In this document: positions 24,898 through 37,870 of the stretch, piece by piece
How the letters are laid out: the number at the start of each line of letters is the position of its first letter
How positions within the stretch are numbered: position 1 is the stretch's first letter
From: Physcomitrium patens
Lineage: Eukaryota; Streptophyta; Bryopsida; Funariales; Funariaceae
NCBI RefSeq assembly: GCF_000002425.4
Contig: NC_037273.1
Coordinates: forward strand, 4,524,521-4,588,520
Reading direction: 5' to 3'
DNA length: 64,000 nt
Notes under the pieces: generated by a model
Databases searched by the model: none
Told to the model about the DNA's origin: nothing
What the model saw: the letters and a program-made list of their open reading frames with translations, nothing else
Translations under genes and position numbers: made by a program

Positions 24898-26305
24898 ATG
24901 TCTTCAGACTCTCTTGTTCATGATATCAAGAATAATTCTTCTAAATCTCATGATCTCTCTAAATTTGAATTCAAGAACAACCTACTCTATTTCGAAGGAC
25001 GCCTATATATTCCAGAAGGAGAAGCACATATACGTGGTCTTCAAGCTCGTCACGACTTCCCAACAGCAAGACATTTTAGATATAATAAGACTTTGAGATA
25101 ATATCTAGGGATTTTTGGTGGCCTTAAATGTGGAAGGTAGTCAAAGATTTTGTACAATCATGTGATGTTTGCTCAAGATCGAAAACTCCTCGTCATCGAC
25201 CTTTTGGACTTCTTCAGCCATTACCCATTCCAGAACAACCATGGTCTTCTGTTTCTATGGACTTCATCACGGATCTTCCAATCTTAGGTTTTTATGACTC
25301 TATATTCGTGATAGTAGATCGTTTTACTAATATGGCAAATTTTGTATCATGTACAAAATCTATCACAGATGAAGAAATAGCTAAGTTCTTTCATGATAAT
25401 ATCTATCGCTATCATGGATTTTCCAAGGATATTATATCAGATAGGAGAACTCAATTTGTATTAAGATTTTGGCAGAATCTTTTCAAGATTCTTAAAGTAG
25501 ATGTAAAACTATCTTCGACACTCCATCCTCAAATTGATGGACAAACGGAGCGTGTTAATCAAGTTTTGGAGCAATATTTAAGATGTACCATTAATTACCA
25601 ACAAGATGATTGGACAACTCTTTTGCCATTGGCAGAGTTTGCTTACAATAACACGATACATTCTTCTACAAAACAAACACCTTTCTTTGCTAATTATGGT
25701 TATCATCCACGACTTGATATTTTTGACTTTTTAAAAATTGATAATCCTGCTGTGAAAGATTTGGCAATTCATTTATCAGAGCTACATGCAACGATGAAGG
25801 CGTAGTTAAAAGAGGCTCAAGAACAACAAAAAGTCAATGGGGATGTCTATCGAAAGGAACAACCATCATTTGTCTTGGATGATAAGGTATGGCTACTTCG
25901 TCACAATATCTAGACGACTCGTCCTTGTGACAAGCTGGATTATCGAAGGTTGGAACCATTTTCTATTTCTGCACAAATCAATCCAGTTGCATATCGTTGA
26001 TATCTACCCGAATCAATGAAAATCCATCCAATATTCCACGTGTCTCTTCTTGAACCATACAAGATAGTGGACATACCAAGAAGACGACAAGTTCCGCCTC
26101 CTCTTATAGAAGTGGACAATAATGAAGAGTTTGAAGTAAAAGAAGTCTTAGATTCAAGGCGACGTCAAAATAAATTAGAATATCTTGTCCATTGGCACAG
26201 ATATGGTATTAGTGAACGCACATGGGAGCCAATAAAGAATCTTATAAATGCAGCAAAGGCGGTGGAGGCTTTTCATCGACGACATCTATCAAAATTAAGA
26301 TGAAA
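24898..26305 (+). pseudogene. Integrase and chromodomain region, chromovirus copy 2
   Basis: Zinc-binding block SCDVCSRSKTPRHRPFG (about 25,158-25,208), catalytic core with MDFITDLPILGFYDSIFVIV D.F (about 25,257), the LHPQIDGQTERVNQVLEQY block (about 25,522) and the ELHATMKA end; then the HPIFHVSLLEPYK linker (about 26,022) and a clear chromodomain (EEVLD.R..NKLEYLVHW, YGISERTWEP, about 26,130-26,240). The chromodomain places the element in the chromoviruses. Confidence 0.9.
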
Positions 26306-26861
26306 ACCTTCTTTATAAAAGAAACAACATCTAGGCAAGATAACATTCTACTTTCAATTCTTGTTCATAGCTTCTTTGTAGTAGTGACGCTCAGGAGATG
26401 GAGAACCAACAATCAGCGGATTCGACTCAAGAGCCTTCATTTGCTGACCTGCCGGATGAAATATTATGATTGTCACAACCTTCAAGACGATACAATCGAG
26501 ATGAAGATCTTCAAGAACGACATGTTCTTCTTTGAATAGATGGCAAGATACAATGCGTTTGATATCATGATTTGAAAAGAGACTCCTAATGTTTGGTGAT
26601 TGTGCTAGAGGTAGGAACAACTCCTTATGGTGTTCCAAATATTCTATTTGAAGGAAGTTACAAAGGCCTCAACAATGATCAAATAACTGGGTGGTCTTTC
26701 CGCCCTGGTATGGGACACTACTGATGGTTGAGAGGCCCTATCAATCATCTTCGAAGAGAACAAAGATCAGAATATGTGGCGAATACAATTTGTCACATCA
26801 TAGATTTCCTCGACATATGATGACCGCTCCTCGTGGAACTCGTCTCTAAAAGGGGGGGTAA
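26306..26861 (+). other. Conserved region between chromodomain and 3' LTR, copy 2
   Basis: Homologous to 16,105-16,714. Coding-looking scraps include ADSTQEPSFADLPDE (about 26,416), GSYKGLNNDQITGWSF (about 26,654) and RGPINHLRREQRSEY (about 26,730). The two copies agree better in such amino-acid stretches than random drift of noncoding DNA would lead me to expect, but I have not measured this. Confidence 0.45.
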
Positions 26862-27420
26862 TATCACGGACATAATCATGTAAGCTAGTAATTACATATA
26901 CAAATAGGTAGAAATAAGTAAAAGTACGTAAAAGTAAGTAAATTCTATAGTATTTAATATGCAAGCTTCTTAGAAGCTTTATAGATGTTGCTTTGACTTC
27001 ATAGGTGTCTTTAATTAACTTTTTGGATTAGAAATGTAGTCAATAAGTTGGCCATGTGCCACACATGTTAGCTTGAAGATCAAACTAACTATAAAGGCCC
27101 ACACGTAAAAATACTTCCTTTGTAAGCCAAGGCATGTGTCCTACAAAGTCAACACATATTGGAGGTCCTATAGAACGTCGCCATATAGCCCCTAGTTAGA
27201 TAGTATATATAGGGACAAGAGTGGAGGCTTCTTCACTCTTGTCAACTCCTTTCTTGCTTCTAGTCTAGTTTCAAGGGTCTCTAGTTTTCTTGTCTTTTAG
27301 CAATAGCCATTCCAGTTTCTCTTTCAATATATATACTTATTTATATATATTTTGTTACCTCTCTTTGAGTGAAGGCTCACTTATCTGAATTGTTTTTTCA
27401 TCGAGTTCTTGTCCTTGACA
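26862..27420 (+). repeat. 3' LTR of chromovirus copy 2
   Basis: 559 bp ending CCTTGACA; this copy best shows the TG...CA style terminus. Palindrome at 27,067-27,089 with one mismatch. Confidence 0.9.
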
Positions 27421-28213
27421 CTTCCATTGAGAGTAGCATCCATAATCTTTCCTTCCATAGGCAATTGAAACAAATTAAAAAGTTAAATTAGAGGAAGGTA
27501 ATCTATAACTTCTAAAAATAAATTACTTAAAGAGAGATAATCTACTCTCTTTAAGGAAAAAATCAGTGTTAGAAAATAAGATTTTTTGTTTAAATGTGGG
27601 TAGTCTGCAACCTTCAAAATACAACAATAGAAGTGGGATAATTCATTCACTCCTAAAATAAAACAGAAGTAATAGGTTAGCACTTTTGTCAAACTATCAA
27701 GAAGATGAATCTTGAAGAAAGAGAATCCTCAATACAGTCTTCTATCACTGAAGAGAACTAAACAATCATTCAAAAGGTGATGTAATATTAATTAGAATGG
27801 CTATTGCCAAAAACAAAAAAGAATAGAAAGTCTTGAAACAAGACTAAGACTAGAAAGGTATTGATAAGTGTGAAGAAGGCTTCACTCTTGCCTTCATATA
27901 TAGTATCTAACTAAGAGCTACGTGGTAATGTCCTATAGGACCTCCAACATGTGTTGTCTTTGCTAGCCACATTTCTTATTTTATAAGGCAAGTTATTTAT
28001 GTATGCACCTTGTAGTTGGCTTGTTCCACAAGCTACGAATACATGGTTAGCTTTTTGGCCAAGTTTCTAAACTACAAACACATCTAAAATCAAAACCGCA
28101 TCTATGAAGCTTCTAGGAAGCTTCTCTAAAAGACTTTATGAAATTATTTTATATTTACCTACTTCTACTTAATCATATAATAACTATTGAGATAAATATA
28201 TATATTCGTGACA
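27421..28213 (-). mobile_element. Leader and 5' LTR of the - strand chromovirus relative
   Basis: Continues, on the - strand, the element whose gag lies at 20,055-21,032. The LTR part (about 27,790-28,213) has the AATGGCTATTGCC block, the GAAGAAGGCTTCACTCTTG block, TATATAGTATCTAACTA, and ends GTGACA (28,208-28,213), i.e. TGTCAC read on the - strand. About 27,421-27,790 would be the untranslated leader. More diverged from copies 1 and 2 than these are from each other. Confidence 0.7.
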
Positions 28214-29834
28214 ATAAAGCACATATACAAAACTTACCTTATAAGTTAAAGCTTGTTGGAAATCCTATAGAACATTGAGATGTTATTATATTATATGAAT
28301 TCTTACTTGAGAATGTATCAAGCATCTAATTGTAGAAGGTAAATAGAAATGCAACAACAATCCTATTAAATCTAATAGAATCTTAAATAAACTTTAAATA
28401 AACCATAATTTTCCTAATTAAACTTTAAAAAAATCCAAAATTAATTTAAAAAAAGTTATAAAAGAGATACAAAGGAATTCTAAACTAATCTCAAAGAAAA
28501 ATAAAAAATCTTAAAGAAATATTAAAAATATTTTTTTTAGATAAATTCTAATTAAATCTTTATTTAACCTTAATTAAAATCTTAAAAATCTTAATAAAAT
28601 TTTAGATCAAATTTTAATTAAAACCTTAATTTGAACTTAATAAAATCTTAGAATAAATCAAAATTAAAATCCTACTTAAACCTTAACCAAATCCTAATGA
28701 AATCCTAATAAAATCCTAGATCTTAAAAAAATTCTAAACCAAATTTCAAATAAGTCTTAATCAAATTCTAAACCTTAAAAGAATTCTCAACAAATCCTAT
28801 AGTAGATTGAAACCTCAACAACTAATAATCAAATTATTGATATCAACTCAAATTTTGTACACTTCTTAACAACTTAGTTAGAAATAAGTACAAGAAAGAT
28901 GAAATTGATTGAACTTATTAATTGAACGAAATGTAAGATAATCCAATCAAATGTTGGACAATCTCCTATTCCAACCTCAATGCTAGATTTTCAGTACCAA
29001 TATCACTTTTTTGAACTATTGAATTGCTTTTAAATTTCATTCAAAAGTTGAAAATCAAGTCTAATATCTATACAAAAAAAATTCACTTCAATTCAATTTA
29101 AAGATTGCTAAAGATCTTAGAAACACTTATTAATCTTCAAACTCTATTTTTTGAGATTTCAACCTACAAAATCCTCATATACTTCAATCTAATTATTTGA
29201 TTGATTACAAAATTTGTATACACATTTATAGCTAGCACACCAACATATTGCCCAAATTTCATCCATATATACACCACAAAAGTCAAGAAACCGTCAAATT
29301 TGAAAATATATTTTTATTTCTCAAATCCTAATCCTACTAAGAATATTATTAACTTTGAACATCTCTCAAAATCTCAATATTGATTCAAATGACATAAAAC
29401 TAATTTGTAAAAATTTCTTTTTAAGTTTTTTCTTAATTCCATTTCTATGATCTATAAAAAATCCCAAAGCTGTTGTATAGATAAAGTTTTTTATCTTGGA
29501 GTTTGATTTTGATCTAGATTGTCAATCTTTCCTCTTTGAATATTTATTTTTAATAATTTGACATAATTTTTTCTTTAATTTATTTTTAATTCTTTCTTAA
29601 ATTTATTTATATTGATTTCTTATCTAATTCATTTTGATTTGGCTTATTTATGTCTCTTTAAAGTAAATAGAAGTCTCTTCTATAAAAATTAATATTAAGA
29701 CTAAATCTTTTATTATCTTTTTGTTATTTATTCTTATTTTTTTACTACATCTTTTTACTAGGTTCTTCTATAATAATATCAATATTTTTATTTTTTTACT
29801 ATATAATTGTGTTATCACATGAAAATATAGGTTT
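28214..29834. other. AT-rich interval, no gene recognised
   Basis: Strongly AT-rich. Between about 28,330 and 28,800 the + strand is a loose, irregular repetition of AATCTTAAA / AATCCTAATAAAATCC / CCTTAATTAAAA-like words, reminiscent of a decayed minisatellite. No convincing coding potential in either strand. Confidence 0.6.
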
Positions 29835-30010
29835 TAGTTAGATAGTATATATAGAGGTAAGAATGAAGTATTTTTTATTCTTCTCAATGTCTTTCTTATT
29901 CTTAGTCTAATTTTAAGACATTGTACTCTTTTTGTGTTTGACAATAGTTGTTTTAGGCTTAATCCTATATTACTTTTGAAATAAATATTTATTCGTCTTG
30001 AATTACAGAA
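29835..30010 (+). repeat. Partial family 1 LTR
   Basis: AGTTAGATAGTATATATAGAG followed by matches to the R/U5 half of the chromovirus LTR (TTCTTATTCTTAGTCTAATTTTAAG, GACAATAG). Only the downstream half of an LTR is present. Confidence 0.6.
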
Positions 30011-30399
30011 GAGTGTTTAAAGATTTTTTTTGTTTTGATTCATATCTTTGATAATAGATGATGAAAATTTTTTAACACTAAGGAGAAATTGATGTTGAAA
30101 AATGGATAGAAAAAATATCAAATGGATATGATTAAAGACCATTTTTGACCACAAAAGAAAAATTGGTTGTAAAAGATAGATTGAAAATGATTAGAAAATA
30201 GTTACTATTTGGATAGTTTTGTGGTGGAATCTACTATAACGTAGTTACAATTTAGAATATTAGCAATTACTAATATGAGAATTTAGTAGTAGAAATTACT
30301 ACCAATAAGTTAAATATTATTTTAAAGTAACAAATTTATGCTATATTAATCACATTATATGTGGTTCATACATATGAAGTAGATACTATATTTTAAAGC

Positions 30400-31392
30400 T
30401 TGAAAGACGTGGACATAATGGAAACTATTAACAAAGTCCTGGAGGCATTTAACCTCAATAATATCTCTTCAAATAATGAAATTGACTTCAATTTTCTAAA
30501 ACTTTTAGATAGTGAAGAAAAAAATGATGAATATAAGATGGAAGTGATTCAAGATCCAGAATTTGACCTTTTAGCATTTATCTTTAATAGATATTATTAC
30601 ATATATGTAAATTAGAAGAATACTTAATTCAATGGTTGAAGGGAGATGTGATAATTATTATACTTGAAACTATTATTAGATCAAATATTAATTTTATTCA
30701 TCAACAAAAAAAATCAATTAAAATGTTTTATATAATTATTTTGAAAAAATAAAAAAAACTCTTAGAAATATTTTTGGAATATTTAAGTTGTCAAATAGTA
30801 AAGAAAAATTAATAATTAAATAATATTTAGGCTTTTTTATTCATTACATTGAAAAATGGACATTACAAAAAAAGAACTTATCTTATAGATACAAAAACTC
30901 TTTCAATATTACATGATTTGAAATAGAGGATAGGAGAGAATAAGTATGGAATTTCAAGGACTTATATCACCAAAGTCATTAAGACTTATATTGAATATCA
31001 ATATGAAAAACCTAGATATGAAAGAGTGATTCTTCTATAAGGTAAATAACTTCAATAATATATACAACATTATATAATTCTTTGTGCCCAAGAAGAAGAA
31101 TTTATGAATAATTTAAAGGCCAAAAATATGTTGATATTGAAGCTAATCCATTAATATCAAAGATAGATACTTTATGCTTTAAAGATGATAGTCTTTACAT
31201 GGCATGGAGGACAAAAGTTTTGTAGTAAGAAAATTGATTCAATGAACAATATTGATAAATTTAAATAGTGATTATCTAAAAGACATGTGGGATATAAGTT
31301 TTTTGTAAAAATTATATATCCATAGGATAAAGAATAAGATATTGAACTTTATGTCAATTCAAGTCATAATGGCTATAATTCTAGATTAAAGA

Positions 31393-31427
<35 letters not shown>

Positions 31428-32156
31428 GTTCATCAAAGAGTAATTAATAATTGTGCTAAGATATTAAATAATCTTAATAACATCCAAAAAAATTTAGAAT
31501 ATTTTAAGAGATATAAAGATATTTTATAACAAAAAGTTCTATTATATGAATAATAAATATTTTATATTTTTTAAGATTCAAAAGAAGCATCAAACCTATC
31601 ATATTGTCTTCAAATAAAAAAAAGATATAATAAAGACAACTATGAAGTGGTAAAATAAATAGTCCATAAATGGGAAAAAAATAAAATAAAATAAATTCTA
31701 TCAAGCTTATGATTCAAAGAATCCAATAGCAAAGAAGTCACTATTTATATTAATAATATAAATAAAGACATACTAGAAAGAATAAAAGATATTATGCCAA
31801 ATTTGGCATAGATTGTGGACTCAATATTTAAGACCAACTAATAAAATATGCCATTATATGTTAGGATGTACCTCAATGCAATGGAATTGGAGATGCCAAT
31901 TTTTTTGATGCTTATAGCATTAATAAGAATAGTGATCAAGAAAAAAGAATATTATATCTTATAACATATTTCGTATTTCAAAATATGGATATAATTTGAT
32001 CTAATGAAATAATAATTCATAAAAGTAATACAAAGTATAAGACTTTAATGAAAGCCAATAAAAAAGACTATTTGTGTTAAAAAAATAAAAAAATTGATAG
32101 AATTTAAGTAAAGTGTAATATACTTTTGTATTAATTCTATACAAAAAAAATAACAT
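30400..32156 (+). pseudogene. Decayed coding remnant, possibly MULE-like transposase (first part)
   Basis: The readable piece 30,400-30,615 encodes an acidic 71-residue stretch. Further down there are fragments such as ELYVNSSHNGYNSRLKK (about 31,340-31,400) and a D-S-I-F-K-T-N....MPLYV pattern (about 31,820-31,855) that resembles the D..FKT....PL block around the first catalytic Asp of Mutator-like transposases. A 29-T run (31,395-31,423) interrupts it. The sequence continues at 42,036 after family 2 copy B. Many stops and shifts; the family call is a weak inference from pattern and could be wrong. Confidence 0.3.
31395..31423. repeat. Poly(T) run of 29
   Basis: Uninterrupted T run inside the decayed coding remnant; likely either slippage growth or a relic of an inserted poly(A) tail on the other strand. 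No flanking SINE or LINE sequence was recognised. Confidence 0.9.
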
Positions 32157-32855
32157 TGTGATTGTCATTTTACTTACTCTAACTAATCTAATCAGAGTAA
32201 ACCTGTATAAGGAAATTCGAACACAGGGAAAGAATACTGCATAAGCTTACACATTAAGATCACACAATTAACTATATTCCGCACTACTTAAAACACCCAA
32301 AAAATACTACAATGCTTTCCACTTCCTAATAATACTCCACTATCACTGATAACAACAACAAGTAATCCCGCACTATCCTAAATGACAGGACATAATCATA
32401 CTATAATCTAAACTCTGAAATTCTTCACCATTAACTGCCTTCACATTACAGTGTTTCACACAAACACAGACTCATTCTCTCTGCTGAACTACAATCAGAT
32501 TTCAGCATTCAATCTTTCTTCTTCCCATTTAATAACAATCATACTTCTATTCCATAATTCACTTTCATAATATTCAGAAACTCTTAATCTTCTTATTCAA
32601 AGAAAATAACAAACAAAAGAAAAGAGATAGCACCAAGCTTACCCCGGCTCACACTATCTCAGTCTGGCCCCTACTTCCTCTCCCCCATCCTCCTTATGCT
32701 ACCACGAGATACCAACTGCTACATCTCTAATGAAAACTGCTTTTCCTAACTATTCATCCATTTTACCTACTGAATTATATTTTCAACAGTCATCTATCCC
32801 TGTTTACACTATAAACTAAGTATCTACAATTCAGCAAATAACTACTTATTCTACA
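32157..32855 (-). repeat. 3' LTR of family 2 copy B
   Basis: 699 bp; on the + strand starts TGTGATTGTC and ends TTATTCTACA. Equal in length to its partner at 41,332, so no net indels since insertion. Confidence 0.95.
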
Positions 32856-32933
32856 TAGCCCCACTCCCATCTGTGCAGCGTCCTCGCAAACATAGAACCG
32901 ATAAATAACTAAAAAAAAACTTCTCCAAAATTT

Positions 32934-34640
32934 CTATTTATCTGATACACCCAATTGATCAATTACTACATTATCCGTTATTGGTTCCACTGATTCTGGC
33001 TCTAGTGGTACGTCTTCATCCTCTTCCAATATTTCAAGCGACTCCTTTCTCAACTGGACTGAAAGATCTTCATTGTATTCTCTCAATTCACGGACCTGAG
33101 CTTCCAGTTTTAGGATCTGGATATCGTGAAGTTCCAACTGATCTTGCTGCGGACTCATCCCTTCTAGGACATCTTCAATCGACACTTGAGATTGGCTCCT
33201 CACAGTTAACTCTTCCGTCAGTTTTGATACCTCATTTTGTAAAACTTCAATTTCAGACCTCATTTTCCCCGTTTCACATCTCGATTGGTCACACAATAAT
33301 GCTTTCTCTGTCGCCAATAACTCTGTCTTGTCCACTTCCGCTTGCAACTGGCATTTGAACTTCTCTCATTCCAAATCCTATGACTTCCTATTCTGAATCA
33401 ATTCGTCCCGTTGTCCTTCCACAATCCGTGAAATCTGTTCTTTTTTCTTTGTCCAAGCCTCATATTGGAGAACCAATTTCCGCTCCAAGACCAACTTGGC
33501 TTCTTCAATTTCTTGAATCCTCAGTTCTTGCTCCTTAATTTTTGATTTTGATCCGTTATCCTATTTTACTGCCCTCCCAATCCCGTTTACTTTTGTCTTC
33601 TACATCCAATGCTCATACCATACAATGTATTTGCGAAATGTGCTTCAATACGGCATTTTTAAGAGATACTCCTTCAGATAATCGACCTTCTGGAAACGCC
33701 AATTAGTTAATATCTATCAATAATGGGACTTGATTCTCCTCTTCCATCGCAACACGACTTGGAATCCGTCCTGCTTTGATAATCGAAACTACCCCTTGAA
33801 CCATTGTACGACTTGATTCTCTGATTTCGTCTATTACATCCGCTACATTGTGATTCTGTGCCAATAAATTTTGTTCTCTCTGCAAAGGTGCTGACACTGG
33901 TATAGGATTTTCCTCTTCTGACGGTGGTTGACGCAATGTGAGCGTGATGACAGCATACACATAATTTGAACAAAGCAAGGATGTGAACTTCTCCAATTTG
34001 AACTTGGCTCCTATCTCCGCATGAATACGAGTAGCTACGTAAGCCACCCAGTTGAACACCATCCCTTCAAACGCCCCTAATGCTGCATACAATAATCATT
34101 TTGACACATATGTAGGGTGTCGCTACAATCCTAACCGCCTCAGCACGAACCGCAACCATTCCACATATTCTGGTGTAATCGCCTCCTGAATCCGCCATCC
34201 TTGGCTCCTTTCAAAGGATGACATTCCTCCCTTGAAATATCTACCTGGGCTGAAATCGCTTGACTCATTAGTCCCTACTGCCACCTCTCCAATGAGAAGA
34301 AACAACACCTTTTCTAGGATTGTTTCATCAATCCCAATAATTCGCCCTTGAATGACACTCGATCCATCCTCGAGGTCGTAATTCTCAATGTATTCCTCCA
34401 CTAATGACACATTGATTGATGGTAAACGCTCTGAATGGTGCAAAAACTGGAACAGCTTCGCAGTCCAAAAATTCCTTATTTTTCTCTATGTCTAACAGAT
34501 TTCTAACTTCATCGGCTCCATATTGGTAACGATTATCACAGCCGGTGGTTTTGCTGTGCGTTTAGCTCTCACATTCCGGCCACTTTTATCTCTGTCTACA
34601 GCTCTTTTGGTACTTTCAATCGCCATGACTCAAACGCTTA
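32934..34640 (-). pseudogene. Extra 3' ORF of family 2, copy B
   Basis: Downstream of integrase on the - strand. From about 34,625: basic start (MAIESTKRAVDR), a PPAVIIVTNME block, then RLPSINVSLVEEYIENYDLEDGSSV (first part), GRIIGIDETILEKVLFL, WLRFVLRRLGL, and a block around 34,092 (GAFEGMVFNWVAYVATRIHAE). The LTR-proximal half (33,347-32,934) is a coiled coil (heptads such as LQNEVSKLTEEL and ILKLEAQVRELREYNEDL). Same order as copy E. The first half resembles the helical domain annotated in plants as 'putative plant transposon protein'; that is my inference. Broken here. Confidence 0.7.
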
Positions 34641-34939
34641 CAGGTCCTAACTGTCAATGCGACTCTCCAATATGCCCAAAATACTAAAATGAAATACAGA
34701 TAAGCAACAATAGAATATAACACCACAGATTAATCCTTAATAGGAGCCCCACTCCTATTCTATTACCTAGTGATGAGAACGACAACATGGTACCCATACT
34801 GTCCATTTCTCACTTCCTTCGCATCTGACACAATAGTCATTACTAAATATCCTTGCAGCCGCCTCTACGCCTTATACCATAATTAGGTCCCTCTTGAGTC
34901 CATTCGAAGTCCCCTCCCTTCAAATGAAATAAAACCCGT

Positions 34940-36330
34940 CCCGTGTTTTAAGTATTATATAATCGTAAACGATTCCCATTAATGTGGGTACTGAAACGAT
35001 GGCCCGTGAAATCCTCCAATTGAACAGACCCATTGGAAAATCCTTCAATTACGCGATATGGCTCATGCCAGCGAACTTGAAATTTTTCCGAAAAATGATT
35101 GAATCGGCTGTCACACAGCAATACCAAATCATTGGGCATAAAACACTTCAGCCACAGTTTACTATCATACTAACTCTTCCTCCGTTTTTTAGTGGCTTCC
35201 ATGTGGAATAGAGCAACAACCCGTATTTCATCCAATTCCTCCAATTTCATCAACCGAGAGTGTAATGACTCGATGTCACTGAGGCGTTTGTCTAAGGCAA
35301 TACGTAAATTGGGAACCTCCAATTCGATAGGTAAAATTGTCTCTTGACCGTAAACTAATTGAAACGAAGTAGAGTGGGTAGTTACTTTATAGGCGGTACG
35401 ATAAGCCCACAAAGCTGCAAAGAGTTTGGTCTCCCAATCAGTATCGGCCCCTGAAATTGTCTTAGTCAAGACTTTGTACAAAATGCCATTGATCTTTTCC
35501 GTTTATCCATAAGTACGAGGATGATAGGGAGTGGTCTTACGATGCTTGATCTCATATGTGGTCGTCAAGGCGACGATGGTAGCATTGATGAAATGGGTGC
35601 CTCGATCGCTGACCAATTCCTTGGGACACCCAAAGCGAGTGATAATATTCTCATATAGAAAAGTTACCACCGTACTGACATTATCGATGCGGGTAGCAAT
35701 CGCCTCTGTCCATTTGGTGACATAATCTGTGGCGACTAAGATATACCGCTTTTGACCAGGTTTTGACGCAGGTGCAATGGGACCAACAAAATCAATACCT
35801 CATTTTTCATACGGGACTTGGGCCAAGATCGGGACTAACGGCATGGCGAAAGTACCCGTAGGTCGACCAATTCATTGACAAGGATCACAACGGCGAATGA
35901 ACTGGTGGGCATCAGAAAACATTGTGGGCCACCAATATCCAGCCATTAAAGCCTTGCGAGCAGTGCTGTCTCCCATGAAATGACCACCACAATTATCCAA
36001 ATGACAACCGATAAGTATTGATTGTACTTCACTGGGAAAGATACAGCGTCGTAAAAGACCATCTCGGCCTTGTTTATACAAAGCATCACGAATCATTGTG
36101 TATGGGGCACTCTTCAGAATAAGGTGCTTCTTAAGCTTGTCCATGAAAGTCAGTGGAAAAGTATGAAAGGTCAGAAACTGAATAATTTTGCTATACTTGG
36201 GGGATATCACATCCACCACAAATAATGCGGCATCGGGAAGATCATCGGGAACAGGCTCGTTGCCAAGAATATTAGACAACCGGGATAAATGATCCGCATT
36301 CGCATGTTGCTTCCCAAGTCTGACAACCAC
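34940..36330 (-). pseudogene. Integrase region, family 2 copy B
   Basis: From 36,330 down: KQHANADHLSRL (end of RNase H linker), an HHCC region (CHLDNCGGHFMGDSTARKA, GYWWPT, RRCDPCQ), the antisense of a core around 35,800-35,500, and the C-terminal block ALWAYRTAYKVTTHSTSFQLVYGQE with a final WHEPYRVIEGFSNGSVQLED (first part), typical of Tat/Athila integrases that lack a chromodomain. Decayed. Confidence 0.85.
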
Positions 36331-37870
36331 CGTAAAATTGAACTCCTAGGGGAGTAAGACCTAGCGAGCAATGCGCCCACTCAATTGAGGCTTATTAATC
36401 AGATATTTGAGAGCATCATAATTCACATAAAATACAAACGGATACCCAAGCAAATAGTGCCAAAATTTTTGAACCGAATATATCATACCCAATGCCTCTC
36501 GTTCAGTAGTAGTATAGTTGTGTTTGGCAGCCACCAATTATCGACTGGCATAATATATGGGATGATCTAATTTCTTATCATCCTTCTGGCTTAACACCGA
36601 GCCAATAGTAGCATTGGATGCATCAACATACACATGAAATGGCTTTATCCAACAAGGAGCCACCAATATTGGTGCAGAGACCAATTTTGACTTTAAGACC
36701 TCGAAGGCTACGGTACACTCCTTGGTTCAGAGGGGACTAGTACCATCGGACGGAGGTTTCTTCAATAAGTTCGTTAAAGGTTGACAAATAACCACAAAAA
36801 AACTTATAAATCATCGATAATAACTGTCATGACCAACGAACCCTCGAGACTGTCGGAGATTGTCTCCGGTCTGGACAAGTTCATGATATGCTGCACTTTG
36901 TCAGGATCCATAGCAATACCACGACTGGAAACAATATGGTCCAATAATTTTCCAGACGGAACACCAAATTGGCACTTCTCTAAATTCAACGATATTCCAA
37001 ATTTGGCACACTGAGCTAAACATTTGGCTAAACAATGAAGATGATCTTGTTTGGTACTGAATGTACAAAAGTCACCTAAAAAGATCTCCATAAATATTCG
37101 GAGATAGTCTTGAAAAGCCTGAGTCATCACGCGTTGGAACGTGGCTGGGGCGTTACATAACCCAAAAGGCATCATGCGATAAGCAAATGTGCCCCAATCC
37201 GTAGTAAAGGTTGTCTTGAGCTGGTCTTCTTTTGCAATTTGAACTTGATTATACCCGGAGAAACCATCGAGAAACGAATAGCATTTGTGACCGGCGACGG
37301 TGTCCAATATACTATCCGTGAATGGTAACGGAAAGTAATCTTTCTTGGTGGCTGCATTAAGTTTCCAGAAATCTTGACAAATTCAGATTTTTCCGTTCTT
37401 TTTCGGTACCATCACAATTAGAGAAACCCACTCACTATTCGGTACCGGGTAAATGAAACCCACCGCAAGAAGCTTGTCCAATTCTTCCTTCACCATAAGG
37501 GAATATTTAGGATTAAGGCGATGTTGCCTCTAGCGTACCGGTTTAGCGTTTTCTTCCAATATGATACGATGTTCACAGACATCAGCGGGGATACCTTGTA
37601 GATCATCATAAGTCCAAGCAAAAGCGGATTTATGATGTAAGAAAAAGTTTGTCCAACAGGTCAACTCTTGTTCCTTAATACCTTCGTAGACCTTAATTAG
37701 TCGAGGTTCGGTTGTGGTTGCTAAGTTAATAGTTTGACATATAGGTTCAGCAACAATACTCTGTTTCAATTCCCGCAGTGATTTAAAATTACTCGGTATG
37801 TCCAACATATGTGAAGTAACGAATCCCGTCTCGAGGGCACTAACATGGTGCACATCGTGCGGAGGTTTTC
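36331..37870 (-). pseudogene. Reverse transcriptase and RNase H region, family 2 copy B
   Basis: HKSAFAWTYDDLQGIPADVCEHRI (first part near 37,640-37,560) precedes RT; then the CYSFLDGFSGYNQVQIA block, WGTFAYRMMPFGLCNAPATFQRVM and the palm motif FLGDFCTFS near 37,300-37,060. The RT text is of Tat/Athila type (SFLDGFSGYNQ, FLxDFCTFS) and unlike the chromovirus YLDDILIY. Confidence 0.88.

Larger units (their letters stand above)
21033..27420 (+). mobile_element. Chromovirus copy 2 (Ty3/Gypsy, family 1), both LTRs present
   Basis: 6,388 bp flanked by CTTCA (21,028-21,032) and CTTCC (27,421-27,425), a 4/5 target duplication. LTRs 21,033-21,593 and 26,862-27,420, about 10% different by rough eye count. 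Primer-site block TATCAGAGC at 21,617-21,625 and a polypurine stretch (AAAAGGGGGGG) before the 3' LTR. Same parts as copy 1, with better preserved RT/RNase H (about 23,874-24,578) and integrase (about 25,128-25,805). Roughly 15-20 breaks. It inserted into a - strand chromovirus relative. Confidence 0.92.
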
